From assembly GCA_037892935.1 (NCBI GenBank), contig JAYXKI010000006.1, forward strand, positions 2,046,001 to 2,110,000: 64,000 bases of DNA, read 5' to 3'. The notes beneath the pieces are model-generated. The model ran no database searches. It was not told where the DNA came from and was given only the letters and a program-made list of their open reading frames with translations. The translations under genes and the position numbers were made by a program. The DNA is from Phlebopus portentosus. Taxonomy: Eukaryota; Basidiomycota; Agaricomycetes; Boletales; Boletinellaceae. Positions 22,745 to 34,800 of this stretch are shown here, in pieces; the stretch's first letter is position 1; every line of letters begins with the position of its first letter.

Positions 22745-25334
22745 ATGTGGAATAATTATCCAGGCCAGCAACAACGCCATCAGCATCGCGCTTTTCCTCA
22801 GCCAGGAGGTGGTTATGCGCCTGCTTCTGGTCCGCCAGGGTTCCCTTCTCCTCCTTCAGGGTGAGTCCTATGCATCATTATACTTTCGACTTGCCTTGAC
22901 TAACTCTGGTAATGCGCGTAGATTTGGGTAAATAAGTTACTTCAAGTCTCAAAGGAAATGCTAACGATCCTTGTACAAACAACAGAGGAGGATTTGGTGG
23001 TGGAGAATACGCACCGCCTCCGGGTCCTCCACCTTCAGGAGGTGATTATCAGTTTCGCGCCCCGCCTGGGCCGCCACCTGGACATCAGAGCAATGGTTAT
23101 ACACCCGCGTACGTGCCACCGCCTGGTCCACCTAGGTAAATTCGAACCCGAGTCACAGAACCGATTTTCGTGTTCATTTTAAGATATGCTGATGGTTTGA
23201 ACATGTTGTAGTGGATATGGAGGCCGTGCGCCTGGTGGTTATGGTGGATCTGACAGAGGGTGAGTGGGCATTCGCTGCTATGATTGCTATATTACCGATT
23301 TATCTACATGGACAGTTACATGGCTCCGAACGGACCATCTCCCGTCCCTCGGTATGACTCTCGTCCGAGCTATGGTGCGTACTCAATCGTGTCGGTCGTA
23401 TAAGTCCGTCATTCACTCGTTTTGATTTCAGGCGGCGGTGCGCCACACATGCCTCCGAACGAAGTGCAAAACTACGGCCCGCAGTACCAAGGGGCCGATA
23501 ATGCCACGCATCAGTACAACTTCAGATATTCGCAATGCACGGGAAAGAAGAAGGCGCTTTGCGTAAGTGTCTTCCGCTATCGTTGTCTCTCGCGTCGCGA
23601 ACTCGGGGGTCTGTGAGGACAATATTGACTAACTACTTGTGAACTAGATTGGTATCAATTACATCGGACAAAAGTCGGAGTTAAAGGGATGTATCAACGA
23701 TGTGCATAACGTGCAACGTTTCCTGAGCAGTGCGTTATTTTCTTTCCCATATAATCGGTTTTGTCCATTCTTCTAGGCCACGGATATAATCGGGACGACA
23801 TCGTAACGCTCACAGATGACGCGCGCAACCCACGTCAGTTACCTACCAAGCAGAACATCGTAAGTAATGGGAATTTCGATCAGTTTCATCCCACGTCGCA
23901 TATGAGGTCGTTTACTTTCCTGATGTAGATCGATGCAATGCAATGGCTTGTTCGCGGCGCCAGCCCGAACGACTCGCTTTTCTTCCATTGTAAGTAGTCG
24001 CTTTCCGATATTCTTTTGATATCTGTTCTTATTTGGTGTCAAGATTCTGGACACGGCGGCCAGACGAAGGACTTGGACGGAGACGAGGCTGATGGATATG
24101 ATGAAGGTCCGTCTTTTGATTCCTCAGTGAAGTGGCCTCGCTGCTGATTAGACTGGCGTTGGCAGTTATCTATCCGCTGGACTTCGAAATTGCTGGACAC
24201 ATCGTTGATGACGTGCGTGTCTATCGTCTTCTTTTTTGCCATCGAATGCTGATTGGATGCTGTTACTCTAGGATATGCACGCGATCATGGTATCTTATTT
24301 TTCATAGGTTCTGCTGAAGCTTCTGTCTTGATAGAATGTAATTTAGGTACGCCCGCTCCCGGCTGGATGTCGCTTGACGGCCATTTTCGATGTAAGTCAG
24401 ATCTGTTTCTGAATATGTGTAAAATTCTACTGAATCGTTGTATGTAGTCGTGTCACTCGGGTTCGGTATTAGGTATGATGATGTCATCGTTGCAAACTTT
24501 GACTCTTAACATTCTGACTTCCGTGCTTCCAGATTTGCCATACATTGTAAGCATATCTATCACCTTGCAGACTACCGCTCACCTGCCTAACGCACTCTCC
24601 TTTCCTTCTCTGATACAGTATTCCACCGAAGGGAAGATCAAGGAACCCAATCTGACAGCTGAAGTCGGACAAGGACTCTTCGGCATGGCCAAGTCGTACG
24701 CGCAGCACGACATGGGCGGAGTTATCAAGGGTGCGATGGGTCTCTTCAAGACCGCGTCAGGTAATACCCAGAAGGCAGAGGAATACTCGAGAAGGACGAG
24801 GACGAGCTCTGCAGATGTTGTGAGTATTCGCTCGGGATTGAAAAATTAGATGAAGCGTGATTTATTGACGAGATGGGTGGATGTGTGTAGATCAGTTGGA
24901 GTGGATGCAAAGACTCGCAAACAAGTGCAGATACGGTTGAGGCTGGACGTGCAACCGGTGCTATGAGCTACGTACGTTATTCTCAAATTTCTCCCGTATT
25001 CTGTTGACTAAAATCATCTTCCCATACTTGCATAGGCGTTCATCTCTGCTCTCAGTGAGTCCTTCGACTCCGAACTCTATTTTACTAGTTGAGAAACTGA
25101 CAACGCTTATTAATTCGCTTTACAGACGAGAAACCACAGCAGACGTACCAAGAGCTGCTCAATAACCTACGCAATATCCTCCGCAGCAAGTACAGTCAAA
25201 AGCCCCAGCTGTCCAGCTCGCATCCTATGGTGCGTCTTTTTCGCTTAACTCATGTTTCGTTTCTTCAGTTTTTGCTTACGCATTGTTTTTTTTTAATGGC
25301 AATGTAGGATACGAGCATCTATTTTATCTTCTAA
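22745..25334 (+). CDS. MCA1: Metacaspase (peptidase C14), type I
   Basis: Ca2+-dependent cysteine protease that cuts after Arg/Lys and is linked to proteostasis and programmed cell death in fungi. The N-terminal prodomain is rich in Pro, Gly, Tyr and Gln (MWNNYPGQQQRHQHRAFPQP...). The p20-like core follows: CTGKKKALC-IGINYIGQ, LKGCINDVHNV, and FFHYSGHGG with the catalytic His at 24052-24054. After that come DGYDE, VIYPLDFEIAGHIVDDDMHAIMV and TAIFDSCHSGS with the catalytic Cys at 24451-24453. The catalytic Cys sits on a 25-nt exon (24448-24472), followed by a 14-nt exon (24533-24546, giving LPYI). The p10-like part contains VISWSGCKDSQTSADT, AMSYAFISAL and SSHPMD, ending TSIYFIF. Both catalytic residues and the frame are intact. 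There are more than ten introns. Confidence 0.93.
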
Positions 25335-25589
25335 TCTTGATGATATGGAACGTTGTATATGTGCTGTGAAATGTACAGGACTGTACTCAGAATGACTTTT
25401 TATTTATTTATTCTTGCCCAGAGGACTATATGTATGTCCAGTGCACCCCTGTATTTGTCGAAATTTTCAATAAACCGAAGCAAACGAAGTGTTGTTTACA
25501 GACTATATATATATTGCCTTGGATGTACACCAACACAATGCTATATAGAAACCTGTGATAACGGAATCCGAGCTATGATACAGTACTTA

Positions 25590-27816
25590 TCAGGCTTTCT
25601 CCCCCTTTGAATTTGCAAGTTCGCTCGCGTCCCTGATACTCTCCGCATCATTCAAAGCATTGAGAGCTTCCTCTTCGGCGTCGAGGTGGCGGAAGGAGAG
25701 CCAGAACCCTATGCCTGCGACAAACGCAAAGACGCTCATGGAGCCGTAGTTCCATACGAGTAAGGGATCAGCGGAAAGAGCTTTTTTTTTTTATTTAAAA
25801 ATATCAGTTTCTCATCCCTTCTGAAAACTGTTCTCTGACTACTCACAGACAAACGCCTCGCCCAGCGCACTCGAAATCGCACTCGTGAACAGGAAAATGC
25901 CCATGACCAGGCTCCGCATATTCCTCGGCGCCTTCGTGAACGCGTACTCCAGGCCGGTAATACTAGCGAAGATCTCCGATAGCGCGATGAGGACGTACGA
26001 CCCCGTCTGGATCCACACGTTCAGCGGGCTCGTCGCCGGCTCTCCATCCTCATCCACACACGTACTCGCCTGATACCCACACGGATTAGTCTTGTACAGA
26101 TAGTGCTGCAGGACGGCCGCCCAGACCATCGCAGCCGCGCACGTGTAGAACCCGGCGGTGATCTTCTTGATGGGCGTGAAGCGGATGTTGTAGCGCTGCA
26201 GCGCGGGGTAGATGAACAAGTCGCAGATGGGGATGAAGATGATGAGCGCGAAGGGGTCGAGGTTCCCCAGCACGTCGTTCGGCAGCCCGTGTGTCGCCAT
26301 CGTCGCCGCCTGCGAGGTGAGGTTGTTCCCGAGCTGGTTGTATGCGAGCCCTGCGGTAGGGGCATTTAGGGAAATGAGTTAGTTTGAGGGGGAGAAGATT
26401 TTTGATAAGGGAGGACTTACAGTAGATTGGATACCAGACGAATACGGCACAGGCTTTAACGCCCCTCCGGACCTCCTCAACCCACTTATCATCCCACGTC
26501 ATCCATCCCGGCTTCCCGTCACCCTCTCCTCCAACACTTCCTTTCAAAAACCGACTCGGCTTCGCATACTCCCAGAAATCCTCCGCTTTATGTCTCCGCC
26601 ACGTCGTAAGAGGATTCCATGACCATGCTCCTCGCCCTCGCGCAGCGGTGCGATATACCCTCACTGCCGTGGCGAGGACGGAGCCCTGCGGCGGGGAACG
26701 GACGTACACGTTCCGCCCCAGGTAGAGTACGAGCGGCGCGGTGACGAAGACTATTGTTGGGAGGAGATAGGCGAGCCAGAAGCCGACGTACTGAAGATTG
26801 GCATCATCACTTTAGTTATGTGCATAACCGTTGGAACCGGACTTTATGCGGACGAACCTTCTCGGAGTAGGTCATCCCGATCTGGCCGATCAATGCTCCG
26901 ACGTTGATGAATAAGTAGAAGTACTACAAGAAACAAAATAAAGCACTCGTAAAGGAATGAATAGCAATGCGAAGTCACCATGTAAATCCTTGCCGTAGTA
27001 AGCGCCGGATCCACCAGCACCCTCTCCCCACTCTTCAGCGCCCTCACATGCATCTTGCCCGTGTACTGCTCCGCAATAAGCGGGGATATATTGCTCTTGA
27101 ACCCACCCGTCCCAGCGCCCATGACCACCGCAGCGATAATAAAGCACGCCAGTGCGTTGTGTGGCTTTGTGATTACTTCGGGGAGTGCGGAGATGATGAG
27201 GAGTACGTGGCCGACGAGTGCGACTACGATGGCGTAGCAGACTGTTCTGAACCGCCCGAAGTAGGTGTCTGCGAGGTAACCGCCGAGGAGAGGGGTTATG
27301 TAGGCCCAGAAACTATTGAACGTTGAGATGCCTGTGGAGGCGCGTTGGCCCATTCCGAGGGCACCGCCTGGGAAGTAGAGATTTGAATGTTGGGGAAGGG
27401 GGACTTTACTTCACCAAATGCTACGTACTCTGACCATTCGCGCCCCCAGCACCGGTCCTAGAGCCGATAGGCAGAGGTTGTTGGATGAAATTGGTAAAGA
27501 CAACAGTCGAGCCTGAGAAAAATGTGTATAATCAGTCAGAAAAATATCATAGCGATGTCCGCTTACCGTAATACGAGAACCGCTCGGCCAACTCGACGTA
27601 CGCAATCATGTATGCACGGAAAGGTAGCGTATCCGGAATACGACGGAGAGAGACCATATCTTCCTCTGTCGGGATCTCAGTTCCGTCTACATGATGATGC
27701 GCAAGCGATGGCTGGTTGATAGACTCCGTCGAAGGGGCCTTCTCGCTATCAATCTCAGCACGGTTTGCCTCTGAGAGGCAAGCAAGAACAGCATCATCAG
27801 CTGGGTAGGCAGCCAT
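25590..27816 (-). CDS. PTR2: PTR2/POT family peptide transporter, copy B
   Basis: Paralogue of the transporter at 5914-8105, with the same family motifs (ELAERFSYYG, GGYLADTYFGRFRT, GTGGFKSNISPLIAEQY, NPCGYQASTC) and the same intron positions as far as I can see. The start is the ATG at 27814-27816 (MAAYPADD...), which aligns with MVSKQADD of copy A; the longer frame to 27840 begins with GTG. The stop is at 25590-25592 after a charged tail (ESIRDASELANSKGEKA). Coding GC looks higher than in copy A. The last intron ends in a run of 11 A before its AG (25781-25792 on the + strand), with no pyrimidine tract. The gene converges on the metacaspase gene, with 255 nt between stops. Confidence 0.93.
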
Positions 27817-28852
27817 AGTGCTAGTCTCGATACTATCCACCCAAAGAGACTGGTCCAGGAAGTGGAGCGGAAGAAGCAGATAACGAGGGTTTTATATCAA
27901 GTCGGCATAATATTTTGATTCTGACCATGTGAACTGATAAGTAGGGCAGGAGGACTATGGCGACTTCAGGTTCCGCTTGTACCTGAAGAGAGCTAAAAAT
28001 ATCATACATATAAAAACCTTCAATGCCGAGGACGAAAGATGCAATAAATATGGCGTGCTTGAACGAAGCGGCTTGCTTACCGTAGAATCGATACGACAAT
28101 AGCGCTGAGAATAACCCTTGAGTTCTTTCCGTCGTGAGACTTCAGCACACACACTCCATAGTTTTATCGCCACAGTAAGTAAGCTTATTTGGATGACGTC
28201 CAAAAGAGTTGTCTGGAGACCGAATTGATGGGGTCAAAAAGTACCGCGTACACATCAGTAGACGATGAGTAGATTCTTCAATAGTGTACACGCCAAGAAT
28301 TTTTGCACCAGAGGTAAGGCCCAATTACACCTTTTGCCGCTTTAAAATAATCCTTCGAAGACGTCTTCCCAATCATAGACTCTTGCCTCATGTCAGCCTG
28401 AGAAAAGCAGGTGAGCCACGGATCAGGAGCAAGAGGACAAAGTAGTAACTGGCATGTGGCTAGTCGGAAGATAGCGGTGGCAGTGTTCGGAGTTCAAATC
28501 AGCCTTATTGAGGATCAGCGGATGCATCACTAACTCTAGCTATCTACCAGCTATATGGAACCCTATGGAGGAAAGCATGGTGACGGTTACTTCGTCACAT
28601 ACGCCCTCCAGAACTTGTCTACAAGTTCTTATAGTAGAGTAGCATAATGGAATAAACATAATCTATGTATAGAATTTATATTCCAAGTGTGAATTCATAA
28701 GGACGGCATAAAACATATCTAAGACAAGTCGATCGGGTAAACGATCGACTTCGCCGATCATTTCCGTAAAAAGAGTTTACATAAGCAGCATAGAGGAGAG
28801 TAGCACACATATCACATCTCGCGCAGCAATGTACTATTAACGTTACTTGTCC
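27817..28852. other. Intergenic region between PTR2-B and the retroelement
   Basis: About 1 kb holding the PTR2-B promoter on its left and whatever 3' end the Ty3/gypsy element has on its right. I compared it by eye with 37574-38500 and found only 8-9 nt matches, which chance can explain, so no LTR is called. An A/T-rich stretch lies at 28630-28720. Confidence 0.45.
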
Positions 28853-31800
28853 TCAATCCTTCATGTCGTCATCACCAAAGAGAGGCCCTTCTGGTATCGG
28901 AGTAGAACTACGCGCAGGGACATTGGAAAACGACGTGCCGGTCGTTGGCAAATTGGCGGACTTCGAGGTCATGAAGGTCATCGAAGTACTTGGCGTAGTA
29001 TCAACAACCTGTGCTGCGGACTGCGAGTGGGTGAGTGTGTTCGGGACTCGTACGGAGGGTTGACTCGGCCCATCAAACTTGGACGAGCTCGCGAGGTTGG
29101 GAAGAACGGCAGGACGAATCAACGAAAGTGTGGTATCATCCCCCACTTTTGGTTCGTCGGGCCGCTTTTCGATTCCCGGGGTGAGTTTACGCTGGGCTGC
29201 CCGGTTTCGACGACTATACGGGGCACTACCTTCTCGGAAACGAGCCTCACGGACTTTCGAACCTGTCGGCGAGTTATTCAGTGACAAAACTAAACTTGTT
29301 CTGGAGTAGAGTATCAACTGTATACCTTGATTCGAGGCAAGATTCTTGCGTCTCGAATAGTCGAAATGGTTCTGGATCGCTTCAGCGAGGTGCCTCGGGT
29401 CTGCAAACGGGGGCAAGGCTGCCAACACATAGAAATCCGGTACGTGTCCATTATACAACCTGCGTATAATCAAATAACGCTCTGGTTGATTAACACCAGG
29501 CGGGATCGAGTTCGTCTCGATGTATCGATGGAATTCGAAGACCTTCCTCAATTCGGCGGCTAGGAATACATACGACGTGGACGTGGCCGTGTCAAACGTG
29601 GCCCAGGACTGGGTGATTGGGCCAGTATCCGGCTCAGTGAATCTTTCGGGAGGTGCATTCGGAACATTCGAGTTCGGGGCAAAGAAGTTGACTGGGAGGC
29701 TGTCAGAATTCATAGTAAGCGTTTTGGATATTCTTCTGAACTTCTTCCAGTGCTTCTTATGTGAGTCCTTTAGTTGGTACACGTTGTTTACATGCAGAGA
29801 GGCTAAAATTGCCTCGTGCTCTACCCAAACGGTATGTACAGTTATCTGTGGATCATCTGTATCCGGCTCATCATTCCCCATAGGCAGGTTCTCTATAGAA
29901 TCGACACCCAGGACCTCGAGGTACGTATTAAGTGCCTCGAGATGCTTTACTTTCTCGTATGGAAGCCATGTGTGGTCTCCGGCTTTCCATACGACCTTGA
30001 ACAATGAATCCGTACCTTTCCCATAATGGGTATCTATCGATTCGACAACCCATTCGTTAGTACCGTCCTCCAAATTAGTTACTTGGCTGATATCCCTTCC
30101 AGGAAACAATCTATCATCGTTCGGCATATGTATTCTTAACAAAGATGCATGGAAAATGGGGTGTATGCCTCGATTTTTCAAACTTCTAGGTAAGTCGATC
30201 TCATATGAATCGTTTCCAGCGACCCTAAGTATCTTGTAGGGCCCTATGAACTTAGGTACTAATTTTCGTGCACGTTGCTTTGGTAAGTTCATGTTCTTTG
30301 TTGACAGATATACCAAATCTCCGATTTCGAATGGTGACATCCGCCGATGTCTATTAGCTTGCCTCGTTTGTTTTACCCTAGCTTGTAAGATGGAGTCGTG
30401 TGCTGACATGATTGCTTCTTTCAGCTTCAATGCAAAAGTTCTTACCCCCGGGTACTCGTCTTGGCTCGGATCATTCCATATCATGGAACGAGGCATTCTT
30501 CCATAGTTCAGGAAGAAAGGTGCGTAACCAGTTGTTTCTGATCTTGCAGAATTGACTGCAAACTCAATCATAGGTAATTTCATCACCCAATCTTTCTGGT
30601 TCGGTGAAACACATTGTCTCAGCATTTGAGCAATCGTTTTATTCATTCGCTCTGTAGCTCCATCGGTTTGTGGATGGTAAGCACTTGATAGCCTCAATTT
30701 GACATTAAGCAATTTATTCAAGTGTTTCCACAGCGTGCTTGTGAATAGTGATCCTCGATCGCTCACAATCGATTCAGGTAAGCCATGCAATTTGTATACA
30801 TTTTCGAATATTAACTCAGCAAACTCTTTGGCTCTGTACGTTTGCTTACAAGGTAGCAAATGAACCATTCCGGTGAGTAAACATACAATCGTGCATATCA
30901 TATCAAACGAACTAAGTCGATTCTTGGATTCGGGAAACGGTCCTACAAAATCCATACCAATAGTTTGCCAGGGTCGCGTTGGTGCATTCAATGGATTCAA
31001 CAATCCATATGGTCTTTGGTGATTCGGCTTCGAAATCTTACAGGTATGACATGAATCACAATATGAGCTAATATCTGATACCATTTCTTTCCACCAGACT
31101 TGGTCTCTCAGATATTGCAATGTTTTCCGTGCTCCCAAGTGTGCTAGAATTGAATGTGCGTGCTCAATTACAATTTCTCGTGCACTCCTGTTGTTAATCA
31201 GAATTTTGGGTATACATAGCAGATACCTCTCGCCCTCCCGTCGAAATATCAATCCATTTTCGACGTGAAAATTTTTGTAGTGGGCAGGATTCTCCATGAT
31301 CAGTTTGAAAAACTGATCTTCGTGAAATCGATTTTTCAAACAGTTAGGAAACTGGATTTGCGGTTGTGCTTGTGCAATCACATCGGTGAGCGTTGGTTCT
31401 ATTGATTGTTGTAAATTTTGAATATCTGACTGTATTGTAGGAAATTGTGGATCAATGGTGTCCATTTCCTTGCCTGTATGCGTTGATTCGGAAGTCGCGA
31501 CTTGCGAAGGTTCAGATGGGATTGGCGCGTGAGGACGATCTTGGATCGTCTTGCTATTTCCAGTGATTGGCTCAGAGGATAGATCAGTGAGTCGATCTTT
31601 TTGCTGAGTCGCGTCTTTCTCACGCAGATCGTTTTGTCGATCATCGAGACCGTTGTTGCTAGGTGTGTCGCGGTTTCGGATTCTCAAAGTCACTTTTTTA
31701 ATTCGTGGTCTTTGCATTCCGCCCTCCTGAATATTAGACAAATTATCTTGCTGTTCTCCTCTTTTGAAGGTAATTCGGAGTCGTTTAGGTACGTTCATAG

Positions 31801-34800
31801 CTATGTTTGAAAGTCGATCCATGTTCTCATGGATTGGAATAGAATACATATGAAGTATATGCGTTGGATTGACTAGTATTGGGCTTGCACCTTTGTTTTC
31901 CAAGCGGCTTAATATTGGTATGTCGTCCTCATCGATCTGGTTTGTGTATTCTGGTCTAGTTCGAACTGTACCAGGTAAGTCTTCTGCATATATGCGTGAT
32001 AATGCATCTGCTAAGATATTTTCAGTTCCTGCAACATAGATTACTTCGAAGTCGAAATCCGACAATTTCTCTATCCATCTAGCTTGTCTGCCACTTAGAT
32101 TCGGCTGTTCGAATAAGTGTTGCAGTGGTTTATGATCTGTAAACCATCGGAAATGTGCTCCTTGAAGTAAGTTTTTGTGTCTGAGCATAGTCTCGACTCC
32201 TGCTAACAATTCCTTGTCATGTACAGGATAGTTCTGCTGTGCAGAATTCAACTTAGCGGAATAAAATGCAGCGACCTTTGCATTTTGCCAGTCTTCTCCT
32301 TGGCTGATTATTCCTCCAATTCCAGTGTGAGACGCGTCTGTAGTTACATTGATTGGAGGTGCGTTCTTTCCATACTGCAAAACTACGCGGTGATGATTCT
32401 GAAAATCATGTACCAGTTTTACAATTTGGTCAAACGCTCGTTGTTCAGTAAATGACCATCGAAATCGAGCAGTTTCACCCGAAATATTGGTAAGTACTCC
32501 CATTGGTATTCTTAGTTGTGGAATGTTCGGTGCTAAATATCCTACTGCTCCTAAGAATCGTTTCAACGAATCTTTGCTGCTCGGTACCTTCCATTTCTGA
32601 ATCGAATCTATTTTATGTGGGTCCATTCTGATACCATTATCGTCGACTATATGTCCTAATATGCGTAATTCTGATTGGAACAGTTGCATTTTGTGTTCGC
32701 TAAGGTAAAACTGTTCTTTGCGCAAAATGTCGATAACAATTTTCAGATGTCGAATGTGATCTTCGACCGTATCAGAATATATCACCAGGTCATCAAGATA
32801 GATATCCATCCAATCTCCCAGGTATGGTTGAAAGATATGATTCATTAGAGCTTGGTACGTCGCTCCACTATTACAATCTCCCAATTGCATTACTTGACTA
32901 ACCATTGTGCCGTCAGGTGTATTGAATATAGTTCTCGATACATGTTCTGGGACAACTCGAATTTGCTCGTAAGCATCTTTTCCATCTATTAATGATCTGT
33001 ATTTCTTGGATGCGACTCTGCGAAGTACAGATTCAATGTCGGGCAATGGTGAAGATAATTTTCGAGTATTCGCGTTCCGATCTCGTAAGTCTACAACCGT
33101 TCTCAATCGAATCGGTTCGTCTTTATTCTTACGAGGTTTTTGCAGCAATAACATTGGCATTGCGTTTGAACCGGTAACTACTTTCCATCTTCCACTTTGA
33201 ATGTAGTCCTTACGTTTTTCTTTCCATTGTTCTCTCAAGGGATCTGGACATGTCGAACGACGAAATTTATATTTCTTAGTCTCGTCTATCAATGGAATAG
33301 AATGATTTATTGCTCGAAGTGGTGGTAAGGAAGTTTGCGAAGCATCTTTGAATAGATCTCGTGCGTATTCCTTAATTTCCAGCCGGCATTTCTCAAGTTC
33401 GCGTTCGTAAGTGTCAATTACCATCGAAGAAAGGTTTGTGATTTGTTCACCTTCCAATGGTAATGGATCTGAGCTTTCGATCCAGATTCTTGGTTGGTTG
33501 AAACCAATCGAAACTTTGTGTTGGTACAAAAATGGTGTCCCTAGGATGATATCATAATTGTCCAAATTCATTATGTCGAAATGTCTCTTACATTTCACAC
33601 TCCCAAACTTGAGTTCTGCCAAGGCACAGTAATTCACTTTCGTTCTCGATCCTTGGGCTGCCAATTGCACTGCTAACGGTTTTGCTAGTGGAATTCGTCT
33701 TAGACCAATCTGATCAGCAAATTTCGATGATACAAAGTCTGCAAGTGATCCTGAGTCGACCAAAGCTCTTGCAGGCTGTCCCTCAAGATGTACAATCACG
33801 ACTATGGGACTCGGGATACTTCTCTTGAAGTCTTTTGCGTAAGCAGATGTTCGTTCGAGCATAGGTACAGAATGTACGTTTTTCTTAGTCTGTACAGCGT
33901 TCACGGAGTAGCTCCTGACAATATATTCATACTTAATCTTTGTCACAGTATTTTTGTTTGCTCGCTCCAATATGCCATGTACTAGGTAAGCTAGTGCACA
34001 ATACACTAAGAATTCACATTCCTGCTCTGAGTAACCTCGCAACAAGTTTATAACTTGTTGATTATTCCATGGTACGTCCAAATCGAATAGTCGTGGTTCA
34101 AAATATTGCTCAATTCCAGGTTCGTCTAGGTGATCGAACAGTCTAGGGTTGAAGATATCTTCGATTTCTTCCCTTACCCCATTCGTATTCACAACATCTG
34201 GTGAGTATCTTGCTTCTCTTCCTAAAGCATACCATGTTCTTATGTCGAATTCAGGCATGTACGCCAATTCGACTGGTAACATGAATTCATCTCTGTCCCA
34301 CCAATCTTCGACACAGAAATATTCGTCATTTACTCTGGTAACCTGGAACCGTTTCGAAATGCCATACTGGTGTTTCCATTTCTTGACGCATTTTCGGTCA
34401 AATGGGTAAGGTATCCCATTTTTCAAGCATTCAATCGCACCATAACTGAACGCATCCTTATATTCCCATGGTTTCTTTCCATTGCAACGTATCATTCTTG
34501 GTTTGGTGAATTTCCCTGTGTGATGTTTCAATGGTTTGACATTCAATTCGCGTTCTGATGCATTTGACTGATAGGTTACAAAATGGTTGGTGTTTAGTAG
34601 ATCCGTTCGAGACAAGCGGAACATGTCTCGTATGAGTTCGTAACTCATCGGATCGCTCTCCAACTCATCATCAGGTTCGTCGTATTCGGTCTCGTCAACA
34701 TATATCATTGAGGCATTGATTGTATGTTGTCCAGCTGATGATGAAGCTCCTTGTGTAACCACTTCCAGGTCTAGGTACTGTTCGTCTCGATTCATCGAAC

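Noticed and set aside
27817..27840. N-terminal extension of PTR2-B to 27840
   Set aside because: It begins with GTG, and copy A aligns from the ATG at 27816.
28480..28510. GGAGTTCAAATCAGCC resembling a tRNA T-arm
   Set aside because: No matching acceptor stem or D-arm upstream, so no tRNA is called. No other tRNA or rRNA was recognised.
28580..28850. Possible 3' LTR of the Ty3/gypsy element
   Set aside because: I found no matching copy right of 37.3 kb; the best shared words were 8-9 nt, expected by chance.
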